A stretch of DNA of 64,000 nt from an uncultured Acetatifactor sp. (GTDB lineage: Bacteria; Bacillota; Clostridia; Lachnospirales; Lachnospiraceae), in assembly GCA_910589655.1 (NCBI GenBank), contig CAJUTJ010000145.1, positions 10,292 through 74,291 of the forward strand, in the 5' to 3' direction. Shown piece by piece: positions 53,680 to 62,669 of this stretch. A program made the position numbers and the translations under genes. The notes beneath the pieces were generated by a model that did no database searches, was not told where the DNA came from, and worked only from the letters and a program-made list of their open reading frames with translations. Numbering within the stretch: position 1 is the first letter of the stretch; each line of letters opens with the position of its first letter.

Positions 53680-54507
53680 AGTAAATTATTGTCTGCCGGC
53701 TTTGCCCGGATGTGGAAAAATACAATGTTCTGGCTGGAGGTAATCATCATGGGGTTATTATTTGCCGCAATTATGATTGCTAATTATCAAAGCACACGGG
53801 ACTATGGGATTGCTTATTCACTGGATACATTATTGTCCGGCCCCTTCATGGTTATTGGCTTTTTTACCGCGTCCTTTGCATCCATGTTTCTGGGAACGGA
53901 ATACAGCGACGGTACGATACGCAACAAACTAAGCACAGGACACAGCAGGAGTTCCGTCTATCTTTCCGGACTGATCCTCTGCTTTACCGCTACCCTTCTC
54001 TTCTGCTTAAGCGCTATAGCCATTATATGCATTATGGGAATACCGCTGTTTGGTTTTCTTGTCAAACCGTTGGCAGATACATTAACCGTAATCGCCATAG
54101 GCATCTTTACTGCCGCCGCTTATTCCGCAATATTTACATTAGTCTCCATGTCCGTTACCAATAAACCCGTTACCGTGATGGTTTGCATTTTACTTTGTAT
54201 TGCATTCTATTTCAGCAGTGTGCGGATAGAAGAGAAACTGGGTGAGCCTGAAATAAATCCCGGATATGCATGGCTGGAAAACGGTGTGCCTGTCTCCAGC
54301 CGTCCTACCCCAAATCCCAATTATATAAGCGGTACAAAAAGAGAATGTTATGAATTTATCTATGATTTTCTTCCCTCGGGGCAAAGCATTCAGCTGGGAA
54401 AGAACGCTCCTAATCTCTCCGTACTCTTTCCCTTATATTCCCTATTCATTACCGTTTCTTCTACAGCGGGAGGGATTTTGATTTTTCGCAAAAGAGATTT
54501 GAAGTAG
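53677..54507 (+). CDS. ABC-2 type permease of the module
   Basis: 276 residues from ATG at 53677 (GGGAGT). Six hydrophobic segments (starting near residues 17, 55, 103, 140, 167, 245). GTEYSDGTIRNKLSTGHSRS is the conserved cytoplasmic loop of ABC-2 permeases that contacts the ATPase. A large extracytoplasmic loop lies at about 180-240. Substrate unknown. Confidence 0.88.
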   Translation: MSKLLSAGFARMWKNTMFWLEVIIMGLLFAAIMIANYQSTRDYGIAYSLDTLLSGPFMVIGFFTASFASMFLGTEYSDGTIRNKLSTGHSRSSVYLSGLILCFTATLLFCLSAIAIICIMGIPLFGFLVKPLADTLTVIAIGIFTAAAYSAIFTLVSMSVTNKPVTVMVCILLCIAFYFSSVRIEEKLGEPEINPGYAWLENGVPVSSRPTPNPNYISGTKRECYEFIYDFLPSGQSIQLGKNAPNLSVLFPLYSLFITVSSTAGGILIFRKRDLK

Positions 54508-54557
54508 ATGAATTCGTATCAAAGGATTTGCCGAGAGCAGAAAAGGGAAACAGCAAT

Positions 54558-55664
54558 ATGATATATCTTTTTTTTACGTTATTGTGCATCATAACCGCAG
54601 GCTTGACATTAAAACTATATCTGCTGCAAAAAGGAATAAAAGAAATTGACAGCTGTTTGGCGGAGATCTTAAGCAAAGACACCAACGGCCAGATCGTACT
54701 TTCCTCCCGCAGCCGCCATATATGCCGCCTTGCCTCCCGGTTAAATTCACAGCTAAAGCAACTCCGAGAAAAACAGTTGAAATATAACAGCGGTGACAAA
54801 GAGTTAAAAGAAGCGGTGACTAATATTTCCCATGACCTGAGAACTCCTCTTACTGCCATAAACGGTTTTCTGGAGCTGTTGGAAGGGGAAGTTCATTTTC
54901 TGAAAACCTTTTATGCACCAAAAGCAGAGACAGATTCTCCGGAAAGTGCCCAGTGCTTCGAAACGGAAACAGATTCCACGGAAAACGCCCAGTGTTTCGA
55001 ATCAGTAACTCATTCTACAGAAACGGAACATCCTTCCGCAAGAGTTCAATTGGAGCCGAAAATTTATATACACATCCAAGAAATGCAGCATTGTTTGGAT
55101 GTACTTCGAAACCGCGCGGGACATATGAAACAATTGACCGACGAATTGTTCCGGTATTCTCTGGCCATGTCCGTTCCGGAAGGCGTTCCGCAGTCGATTT
55201 CTTTAAACAGAGCTTTGGAGGAATGCATACTTTCTTTTTATGATGCACTTATAAAAAAGGGAATTGTACCGGTAATCTCCATGCCTTCAATTTCTGTCGT
55301 CCGAACTTTAGATCCCGCTGCACTGTCCCGGATCCTGCAAAATATACTGAGCAATGCATTGAAATACAGCGACGGCGATCTGGAAATCTGCCTGACAGAG
55401 GAAGGCACCATTACTTGTGCCAACTCTGCTCCTCATTTGAATCCTCTTTTAACGGAACAGCTCTTTGACCGCTACTATACGGTGGAGACTGTCGCCGCTC
55501 CGGATTCCGAACATTCCACAGGTTTGGGGCTCTCCATCGCCCGTCTTTTGACAGAGCGGCTGGGAGGGACGATTTCTGCCGTATGCAAGCAGCAAAATCC
55601 CTCCCCGCAAAATCACACCACAAAAAACAGGCTGGAAATCACCTTGCGATTTCCGGCCTCATAA
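54558..55664 (+). CDS. Sensor histidine kinase of the module with repeat insertion in DHp
   Basis: 368 residues from ATG at 54558 (AGGGAAAC). A single N-terminal membrane helix (1-22) and no extracytoplasmic domain, then H-box NISHDLRTPLTAINGF (His92), and HATPase with QNILSNALKYSDGDLEI (N-box) and EHSTGLGLSIARLL (G-box). Between the two DHp helices, residues about 124-162 hold a 13-residue repeat (ETDSPESAQCFET, ETDSTENAQCFES). The sensing part is probably the ABC transporter itself, as in Bce-like systems, but that is inference. Confidence 0.9.
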   Translation: MIYLFFTLLCIITAGLTLKLYLLQKGIKEIDSCLAEILSKDTNGQIVLSSRSRHICRLASRLNSQLKQLREKQLKYNSGDKELKEAVTNISHDLRTPLTAINGFLELLEGEVHFLKTFYAPKAETDSPESAQCFETETDSTENAQCFESVTHSTETEHPSARVQLEPKIYIHIQEMQHCLDVLRNRAGHMKQLTDELFRYSLAMSVPEGVPQSISLNRALEECILSFYDALIKKGIVPVISMPSISVVRTLDPAALSRILQNILSNALKYSDGDLEICLTEEGTITCANSAPHLNPLLTEQLFDRYYTVETVAAPDSEHSTGLGLSIARLLTERLGGTISAVCKQQNPSPQNHTTKNRLEITLRFPAS

Positions 55665-55680
55665 ACATAGAATATTCTTC

Positions 55681-55950
55681 AAAGTGCCGCTTGCGGCGTT
55701 TTTATACAATGCGATTTTTCGTTATAGCAAAGTGCCGCTTACGGCATTTTTATGCAATGGGAATTTTCGTCATAGCAAAGTGCCGCTTACGGCATTTTTA
55801 TGCAATGGGAATTTTCGTTATAGCAAAGTGCCGCTTACGGCATTTTTATGCAATGGGAATTTTCGTCATAGCAAAGTGCCGCTTACGGCGCTTTTATGCA
55901 ATGGGAATTTTCATCATAGCAAAATGTCGCTTGCAACACTTTTTTACGTC
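55681..55950. repeat. 48-bp tandem array of terminator-like hairpins (6 copies)
   Basis: AAAGTGCCGCTT begins at 55681, 55729, 55777, 55825, 55873 and (degenerate) 55921. Each unit has TGCCG-CTTA-CGGCA followed by TTTTT. It lies between the converging kinase and ilvN genes. Coding frames through it are repeat artefacts. Confidence 0.93.
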
Positions 55951-56441
55951 TGCGCATCATTTTCCATACATTTTGCAAGCGCCAAAGTTCCGGTTCTGGC
56001 CACTTCCACAATGCTGATTGTCTGAAGCTGGTTAATCATCAGCCTGATTCTCTCCGGCGTATCACATATTTGAATCATCATGAAATGCTTCGACATGTCC
56101 ACGATATCGGCCTTCATAATCTCACACAACTCCATAATCTCGCGGCGATTGCTCTTATTATATTTTATCTTGATCAGCATCAGCTCCCTTGTAATACACT
56201 GTTGTTCCTCAAAAGTTTTTACCTTTATGACATCCAGCTTCTTATTCAGCTGCTTTTCGATCTGTTCAATAGTGCGCTCATCGCCGCTGCTTACAATTGT
56301 CATGCAGGATACCATAGAATCGTCCGTCTCTCCCACTGCCAGACTGTCTATATTAAAGCATCTCCGTGAAAACAAACCGGCCACTTTGCAGAGAACACCG
56401 GAGCGGTTCTCTACCAATACGGAATATATTCTCTTCTTCAC
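55944..56441 (-). CDS. ilvN: Acetolactate synthase regulatory subunit, copy 2
   Basis: 165 residues from GTG at 56441 (AGGAGG 8 nt upstream; the GTG at 56447 is too close). ACT domain YSVLVENRSGVLCKVAGLF then RRCFNIDSLAVGETDDS; C-terminal half REIMELCEIMKADIVDMSKH. Clearly diverged from copy 1. It lies downstream of ilvB and is the natural partner. Confidence 0.9.
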   Translation of the reverse strand: MKKRIYSVLVENRSGVLCKVAGLFSRRCFNIDSLAVGETDDSMVSCMTIVSSGDERTIEQIEKQLNKKLDVIKVKTFEEQQCITRELMLIKIKYNKSNRREIMELCEIMKADIVDMSKHFMMIQICDTPERIRLMINQLQTISIVEVARTGTLALAKCMENDAQT

Positions 56442-56447
56442 ATTCAC

Positions 56448-56752
56448 ATCCTCCTATTCCATTTCTTACACACTTCCAAACATGCCGACACAGTCGGCAC
56501 AAACAATTTATGAATTGATGCAAGTCTGGAAGAATCGCGCAAGCGATTCTCCCAGAAATAACTTAGCTTCTCTTAGCTTGGGCACAAGAGGATGTGTAAC
56601 CCCCTCCTTCCAACCTTAAAGAAACTTCATTCCTTTCACACTTCCAGACATGCCGCCATCGGCGGCACAAATAATTTATGAACTGGTGCAAGGCCGGAAG
56701 AACGCTGTTCTTGCGTTCTTAAAGGAATGGCAAGCCATTCCATTCACACTTT
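56448..56752. other. ilvB-ilvN intergenic region with two copies of a hairpin repeat
   Basis: About 75-80-bp direct repeats start near 56469 and 56638: CACTTCCAAACATGCCGACA and CACTTCCAGACATGCCGCCA, each with a GTCGGCA or GGCGGCA stem and AATTTATGAA. No gene. Confidence 0.65.
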
Positions 56753-58369
56753 TTAGCGGACAATATCCATCGGGTCAATTACGCATTCCATAAGCATGGA
56801 TGTATCGTCTTTCAAAAAAGCATCTAAGATTTCGTCGCATTTTTCCATATTAGTCAGTCTCAGGAAAGGAATTCCGTAGGCAGCGGAAAGCTTCTCCAAA
56901 TCAGGGCTTCCGGAAAGATCTACCACAGAGTAGTTTTCCTTATATGTAAAATGCTGGTATTCTCTTACCATGCCCAGATAATTATTTTTAAGAACAATTA
57001 TTTTTACGGGAATATCATGCTGGCATATGGTCGCAAGCTCCATCATGGACATCTGGAAAGAACCGTCTCCACAGACCGCCACAACCTGACGTTTCGGGTC
57101 TGCCACCTTGGCTCCCATTGCTGCCGGAACGGAATATCCCATGGTTCCCATTCCGCCGGAAGTCAGAAATTTTCCCTTTCTTACCTTTGCGTAACTGCAG
57201 GACCAAATCTGGTTCTGCCCTACATCAGCTACATAAACGCCGTCCTCCTGCATCTTCGAGGTAAGTCTCATAATAAATTCTGCGGGATCCACATAATCAG
57301 GATGAGGATTGCGTTTCTTTGCCATGGAAATACGATATTCCTTCAGACAGTCAATCCATTCCTGATAATTTCCGTTGAACTCTTCCTTCGCAAAATCTTC
57401 AAATATATGTTTGGCATCTCCCACCAGAGGAATGGTGGGACCTGCATTTTTACCGATTTCCGCAGGATCCACATCTATATGTACCAAAACCTTATTTTTT
57501 GTAATCAAGTCAGGCTGGTTCACCGCACGATCCGCCACCCTTGCCCCTACCATAATCAGCAGGTCACACTCGCTCATGGCACGATTGGCATATGCCTTGC
57601 CGTTGTTTCCCACCATTCTGAAATACAAAGGGTGATCCGTGGGCATAACACCGATTCCCATCATTGTAGATACTACGGGAATCTGATGTTTCTCTGCAAA
57701 CGCCCTTAGTTCCTCCTGAGCGTCACTCAGCAGAACACCGCCGCCGACACAGATCAGTGGACGCTTCGCCTTCTCAAGCTCCTTAATCACCTTATGGATC
57801 TGTACGGTATGGCCTTTTACGGTAGGCTTATAAGTTCTCAAAGAAATCTCCTCGGGATACTTAAACTTGCTGATAACCGCATTTTGAATATCAATGGGAA
57901 TGTCGATCAGCACGGGACCCTTTCTTCCGGTATTTGCAATATGAAATGCTTCTTTAAATACTCTGGGAATATCATTTACATTTTTTATCAGATAACTATA
58001 TTTCACAAAAGACTCCACTGCCCCGGTGATATCCGCCTCCTGAAATACATCACTGCCGATCAGTTCACTGCTCACCTGACCCGTAATACAAATTAGTGGA
58101 ATACTATCCGCAAAAGCCGTGGCAATGCCGGTAATCACATTGGTGGCACCGGGACCGGAGGTCACGGCACAGACACCGGGCTTTCCGGTGAGTCTCGCCA
58201 TACCGCTTGCGGCATGAGCCGCATTCTGCTCCGTGCGGATTAATATGGTTCTGATATCCGAATCTAAAATACTATTGTAAAACGGGCAAATGGCAACACC
58301 GGGATAACCGAATACTGTGGTTACGCCTTCCGCTTCCAGACATTTGATAACTGCATCTGCTCCTATCAT
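56753..58369 (-). CDS. ilvB: Acetolactate synthase catalytic subunit
   Basis: 538 residues, slightly short for the family. N-terminal TPP-binding VFGYPGVAICPFYN, catalytic Glu in LIRTEQNAAHAASG, GKPGVCAVTSGPGATN, FAD-type middle domain, C-terminal TPP motif VCGDGSFQMSMMELATICQH and NNYLGMVREYQHF. Makes acetolactate or acetohydroxybutyrate from pyruvate. AGGAGG precedes the ATG; downstream of a 58-bp array. Confidence 0.95.
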   Translation of the reverse strand: MIGADAVIKCLEAEGVTTVFGYPGVAICPFYNSILDSDIRTILIRTEQNAAHAASGMARLTGKPGVCAVTSGPGATNVITGIATAFADSIPLICITGQVSSELIGSDVFQEADITGAVESFVKYSYLIKNVNDIPRVFKEAFHIANTGRKGPVLIDIPIDIQNAVISKFKYPEEISLRTYKPTVKGHTVQIHKVIKELEKAKRPLICVGGGVLLSDAQEELRAFAEKHQIPVVSTMMGIGVMPTDHPLYFRMVGNNGKAYANRAMSECDLLIMVGARVADRAVNQPDLITKNKVLVHIDVDPAEIGKNAGPTIPLVGDAKHIFEDFAKEEFNGNYQEWIDCLKEYRISMAKKRNPHPDYVDPAEFIMRLTSKMQEDGVYVADVGQNQIWSCSYAKVRKGKFLTSGGMGTMGYSVPAAMGAKVADPKRQVVAVCGDGSFQMSMMELATICQHDIPVKIIVLKNNYLGMVREYQHFTYKENYSVVDLSGSPDLEKLSAAYGIPFLRLTNMEKCDEILDAFLKDDTSMLMECVIDPMDIVR

Positions 58370-58421
58370 TTATCATTCCTCCTACTGTTTCCAGTTGCCG
58401 TTTATGACAACTTATATTATT

Positions 58422-58752
58422 TGCAATAACTTGTTCTGCTTGGGACAGTCCGTGTCATCTATGGCAGTTTTTTATCGGCTGCAATAACTTGTTCCGCTTG
58501 GGACAGTCCGTGTCATCTATGGCAGTTTTTTATCGACTGCAATTGCTTGTTCCGCTTGGGACAGTCCGTGTCATCTATGGCAGTTTTTTATCGGCTGCAA
58601 TTGCTTGTTCCGCTTAAAACAGTCCGTGTCATCTATGGCAGTTTTTTATCGGCTGCAATTGCTTGTTCTGCTTGGGACAGTCCGTGTCATCTATGGCAGT
58701 TTTTTATCGGCTGCAATAACTTGTTCCGCTTGGGACAGTCCATGCACATTTT
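58422..58752. repeat. 58-bp tandem array (5.7 copies) between metH and ilvB
   Basis: Units start at 58422, 58480, 58538, 58596, 58654, 58712. Core TTGTTCCGCTTGGGACAG can form TGTTCC-GCTT-GGGACA, followed by GGCAGTTTTTT. Copy 4 differs (CTTAAAACAG). It fills most of the ilvB leader. Confidence 0.93.
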
Positions 58753-58754
58753 TA

Positions 58755-61322
58755 TTATGTTGTCAATCTCTGTGCCAGTTTGACCGCTTCCGCCGCATCT
58801 TTGGAATAGCCGTCCGCACCGATCTCATCGGCATACTCTTGTGTGATAACAGCCCCGCCAATCATAATTTTGGCAGCCACACCCTCCTGCTTTGCCAAGT
58901 CGATAACCTCCCGCATCCGCTGCATTGTAGTCGTCATCAATGCCGACAATGCAATAATCCGGGCATTATGTTCTTTGGCGGCTCGGATGATTTCCTCTTT
59001 CGGAACATCCTTTCCCAAATCTATTACCTGAAAGCCATAATTTTTTAACATCAATGCCACCAGATTCTTCCCGATGTCATGGATATCGCCTTCCACGGTA
59101 GCAAGCACCACCACAGGCATGTTCCCGGCATCGGTGTCTTTCAAGAGCAAGGGCTCCAGCACCTCAATGGCATTTTTCATTGCCTCGGCGCTGCCAATAA
59201 GCTGTGGCAGAAAATATTTCCCTCTGTCAAACAGTTCTCCCACATCATTGATGGCGGGCAGCAGCACTTCATTCAAAAGTGCGGCAGGCTCCTCCCCTTT
59301 CACCAACGCGTCTTTAGTCAACACGGCAATCCCGTTCCGATTACCTTTCATTACGGCATTTCTAAGCGCCTTCCTCGTTTCGCTTTCTCCAACGGCCTCT
59401 TGGGAAAAAGACTGTTCTGCTTTTCCCGGTTGTAATGCCTCTCCCTTACCGTCCTGTGATTTTGTGCTGCCCTGTGATTTTGTACTGCCCTGCGAATCGT
59501 CCAGAGCCGCATTCTCCACCAGTTTCTTTTTCAGAGCCGCTTCCTTTTTCTCCCTGTTTTCAGCCACCGTATTTGCATATTCGATATAACGGATATCTGC
59601 TTCTTCCTTGGCAAGCAGCAGATCCGTTGCCAAGGCACAGCTGACCAGCAGTTCCTGCGAGGGATTAGCAATGGCCATGGTCAGCCCCTCCCTGATCGCA
59701 AGCGCCAGAAAAGCAGTATTTACAAAGCTTCTCTCCGGCATACCAAAAGAAATATTGGACAGTCCGCAGATCGTAGCAAGCCCCTTTTCTTTGCAATAAC
59801 GGATGGTTTCCAGCGTCTCTACCGCCGCCCTTTTATTGGCGCCCACTGTGGCAACCAATCCGTCTACAATCACGTCATTTTGCTCCATCCCAAGAGATTG
59901 AGCGCGTTCCAATATGGTTTCAATAATTTGTTTCTTTTCCTCTATATTTTCCGGCAGCCCTTTATCGGACAACGGCAGCAAAATAAACATTGCGCCATAC
60001 TTTTTTACAATAGGGAGCAGTTTTTCAAATTTTTCCGTTTCCAGCGACACGGAATTAATCAATGCTCTGCCCGGATAATGCCGCAGCGCCGCCTCCAAAA
60101 CATCCACATGGCTGGAATCCAGTGAAAGCGGCAGGCTGGTAACGCCGCCCACCTCTTGAAGGGCACGCAGCATCATACTCTTCTCGTCAATACCGCTCAT
60201 CCCCATATTTACATCCAGTATCTGTGCGCCGCATTTTTCCTGCTCTTCTGCAAACTGCAGCACTTTATCCATATTTCCTTCCCGCAATTGTGCCTGAAAC
60301 AGTTTCTTTCCCGTGGGATTGATCCTCTCACCCACCACAATAAAATTGCCGTTCAGTCCAAATTCCACCGTCTGTCTCTCCGATGTCAGATATCGGACGG
60401 CAGGATCGCGTCTGGAGGGCATTGTCTCGATTTTCTTTCCGAAAGTATCATGCAATCCTCCGATGTACTCCGGTGTCGTACCGCAGCAGCCGCCCAAAAT
60501 GGTGGCTCCTGCTTCCACCAAGAGCTTCATCTCCTCTGCAAACTCCTCCGGATCCATGTTATAGCAGGTATGTCCGTATTCGTCCAAAAAAGGAAGGCCG
60601 GCATTGGGCTTTGCAATGACGGGAATTTCCTTGGTATGTCCCACCATGTGGGCTATAATCTCTTTCATATGAGCCGGTCCCGTAGAACAGTTTACACCGA
60701 CGGCACAGGCTCCCAAGCTTTCCAATACTATGGCGGCCGTTTTGGCATCCGTACCGAACAAAGTCCTTCCGTCCGGCTCAAAAGTCATAGTTACCATTAC
60801 GGGGAGTTCACAGACCTCCTTTGCAGCAATCAATGCAGCCCTTGCTTCCGCCAAACTCATCATGGTTTCCACCACCAACAAATCAACGCCTGCCTCTGCC
60901 AACGCCAAAATCTGCTCTTTGTAAACGTCAATCAAAGTCTCCAGCTCCATGCCGCCCAAGGGTCTTAGCTGCTCTCCCGTCATGGTCAGATCACCTGCAA
61001 CATATACCTTCTGTCCTTCCTGTGCAGTGCCTGCCGCCCTTTTGGAAATGGACACCAGTTCCCGGACCATGGTCTTTAATTCTTTTTCCAAACCATATTC
61101 CGCCAGTTTTACCCGATTCGCCGTAAAAGTAGGCGCATACAAAATATTTGTTCCCGCCGCCACATACTTTTCCTGAAGCTTAAACATAATTTCAGGATGC
61201 TCCAAAATCCATTGTTCAGGACACACTCCGGAAGGCATTCCCTCCTTTACCAAATTAGAGCCGGTAGCCCCGTCCAAATATATCAATTCTCTAGCCAATT
61301 CTCTAAATTCTTCCCTTGTCAT
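58755..61322 (-). CDS. metH: Cobalamin-dependent methionine synthase lacking the reactivation domain
   Basis: 855 residues. Homocysteine domain with zinc ligands GVNCSTGP and ATILGGCCGTTP, pterin-binding domain (GERINPTGKK, DVNMGM, LDSS), a repeat-rich linker (GSTKSQGSTKSQ), B12 cap and B12-binding domain with DIHDIGKN (axial His) and GGAVITQEYADEIGADGYSK. It ends there, so the AdoMet reactivation domain is absent, as in many Clostridia. Transfers methyl from methyl-THF to homocysteine. No SAM or B12 riboswitch recognised upstream. Confidence 0.95.
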   Translation of the reverse strand: MTREEFRELARELIYLDGATGSNLVKEGMPSGVCPEQWILEHPEIMFKLQEKYVAAGTNILYAPTFTANRVKLAEYGLEKELKTMVRELVSISKRAAGTAQEGQKVYVAGDLTMTGEQLRPLGGMELETLIDVYKEQILALAEAGVDLLVVETMMSLAEARAALIAAKEVCELPVMVTMTFEPDGRTLFGTDAKTAAIVLESLGACAVGVNCSTGPAHMKEIIAHMVGHTKEIPVIAKPNAGLPFLDEYGHTCYNMDPEEFAEEMKLLVEAGATILGGCCGTTPEYIGGLHDTFGKKIETMPSRRDPAVRYLTSERQTVEFGLNGNFIVVGERINPTGKKLFQAQLREGNMDKVLQFAEEQEKCGAQILDVNMGMSGIDEKSMMLRALQEVGGVTSLPLSLDSSHVDVLEAALRHYPGRALINSVSLETEKFEKLLPIVKKYGAMFILLPLSDKGLPENIEEKKQIIETILERAQSLGMEQNDVIVDGLVATVGANKRAAVETLETIRYCKEKGLATICGLSNISFGMPERSFVNTAFLALAIREGLTMAIANPSQELLVSCALATDLLLAKEEADIRYIEYANTVAENREKKEAALKKKLVENAALDDSQGSTKSQGSTKSQDGKGEALQPGKAEQSFSQEAVGESETRKALRNAVMKGNRNGIAVLTKDALVKGEEPAALLNEVLLPAINDVGELFDRGKYFLPQLIGSAEAMKNAIEVLEPLLLKDTDAGNMPVVVLATVEGDIHDIGKNLVALMLKNYGFQVIDLGKDVPKEEIIRAAKEHNARIIALSALMTTTMQRMREVIDLAKQEGVAAKIMIGGAVITQEYADEIGADGYSKDAAEAVKLAQRLTT

Positions 61323-62057
61323 ATCCTACACTAACCTCCATGATTCCGCTCTGCGAAATCTCAAATCATAATGAAAAATGCATGTTTTGGGCATTTTTCT
61401 AACTGCTATAGCAGTTTGGGAAACTTAGTACTTCTACGCGAAATGCCCTCCGGCATGAGGGGCTAGAACTTCTTTTCACACTAACCTCCACGATTCCGCT
61501 CTGCGGAATCTCGAATCCTGATAAAAACGTCTTTGCTTTTGACATTCTTCTCACTGCTTTAAAAGTTGGGAGTTCTGCTCAACATGAATTCCGATAGCAA
61601 GCACCAAAGCTTTTATAATGACTGTACCCTGAATGAATGCCGTTTGCCGTACAGGAGCATATCTGATATAAACTATAGAATCCGGTCAAATACCTTACCA
61701 CACAATTATTTTCCGGCAGCATCCAAACCAGCGACACTTGTCTTTTTATAATAACATATTTTTGTTTTAGTCGTAAAGGGGCGGATTTAACCATTTATTG
61801 TGAAATAGTTGCGTAGAAATGCAGAATATGATAAATTGAATATAGAAGATAAATTATCCATACAAATCACAGCATAATGGGCTTAAAGCTGTTTTGCAGG
61901 AATTCACTGTACTTGCACTCAAGGAATTTGTCGAATTACTTTGTGTCAACTGCTATAAGCAAAATGAATAGTAATGTGGATTGCACATTAAAACAAGTAT
62001 TTTTAAGTTTACACCCGAACCATTACGTTCAATATACTTATAACGGAGGATAAAACA
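61323..62057. other. Gene-free region upstream of metH and of the lipoprotein gene
   Basis: Contains two copies of GATTCCGCTCTGCGGAATC-type hairpins (61333-61358 and 61486-61511), each preceded by CTAACCTCC, and a degenerate hairpin near 61363-61395. From 61560 to 62040 no gene, RNA or clear repeat is visible. Confidence 0.5.
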
Positions 62058-62522
62058 TTGAAGAACAAAATTCGATTATTCGCTGCGGGATTTTTTGCTG
62101 CCATATTTTTTACAGCCTGCGGTGAGGATCCTGAATTAACACAATTTCGGAACAGTATAGAGAGCTTCTGCATGGAGATTTCTCAGATTGACACTTCCAT
62201 CAACAATATTGACGCTTCCTCCGAGGGTGCCGTCACAGAGCTGCTTTTCCATCTGGACAGTCTGGAAGACGCCTTTCAGGAATTTGCAGAACTTGATTTT
62301 CCGGAAGAATTTGATTATCTGGAAGAAATAGCCGATCAAGCAGGCGAATATATGTCCACTGCCGTATCCAGCTACCATGATGCATACAGCGGAGAATTTT
62401 ATGACGAATCTGCCGCCGCATATGCCAGCGAAAATTATTCCCGCGCATATAAGCGTGTTCAAATCATTATCACTTTTCTGCACGGTGATATTCCGGAAGA
62501 TGTAGATTTACAGATGGAATGA
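62058..62522 (+). CDS. Small lipoprotein of unknown function
   Basis: 154 residues from TTG at 62058 (GGAGGATAAAACA upstream). Signal peptide with lipobox FFTAC (Cys about residue 21), then an acidic helical domain (ELLFHLDSLEDAFQEFAELD). Tethered to the outer face of the membrane. No family recognised. Confidence 0.8.
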   Translation: MKNKIRLFAAGFFAAIFFTACGEDPELTQFRNSIESFCMEISQIDTSINNIDASSEGAVTELLFHLDSLEDAFQEFAELDFPEEFDYLEEIADQAGEYMSTAVSSYHDAYSGEFYDESAAAYASENYSRAYKRVQIIITFLHGDIPEDVDLQME

Positions 62523-62602
62523 TACTTTACTCATGTTCCGTTATGACGCAGCTGCGGCACATTTCCACATTGCGACAGAATTTCCTATAAGTAAGTAAAT
62601 AA

Positions 62603-62633
62603 AAAGCGGTTCCGCACTCCGGACCGCTTTTTT
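62603..62633. terminator. Bidirectional terminator
   Basis: AAAGCGGTTCCG-CACTC-CGGACCGCTTT with T runs on both strands between the lipoprotein and the converging 62670-62981 gene. Confidence 0.92.
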
Positions 62634-62669
62634 ATGGCAGTTTTTAAATGTTTCAAACGATTCATTTAA

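Noticed and set aside
55583..56025. Open frames encoding 16-residue repeats (KCRLRHFYAMGIFVIA)
   Set aside because: 48 is divisible by 3, so the array stays open; the hairpin-plus-T structure explains the sequence better.
58422..58752. CRISPR-like look of the 58-bp array
   Set aside because: Whole unit is repeated without variable spacers and no cas genes are near.
61323..61560. SAM or cobalamin riboswitch before metH
   Set aside because: None of the conserved core sequences could be seen; only short hairpin repeats.
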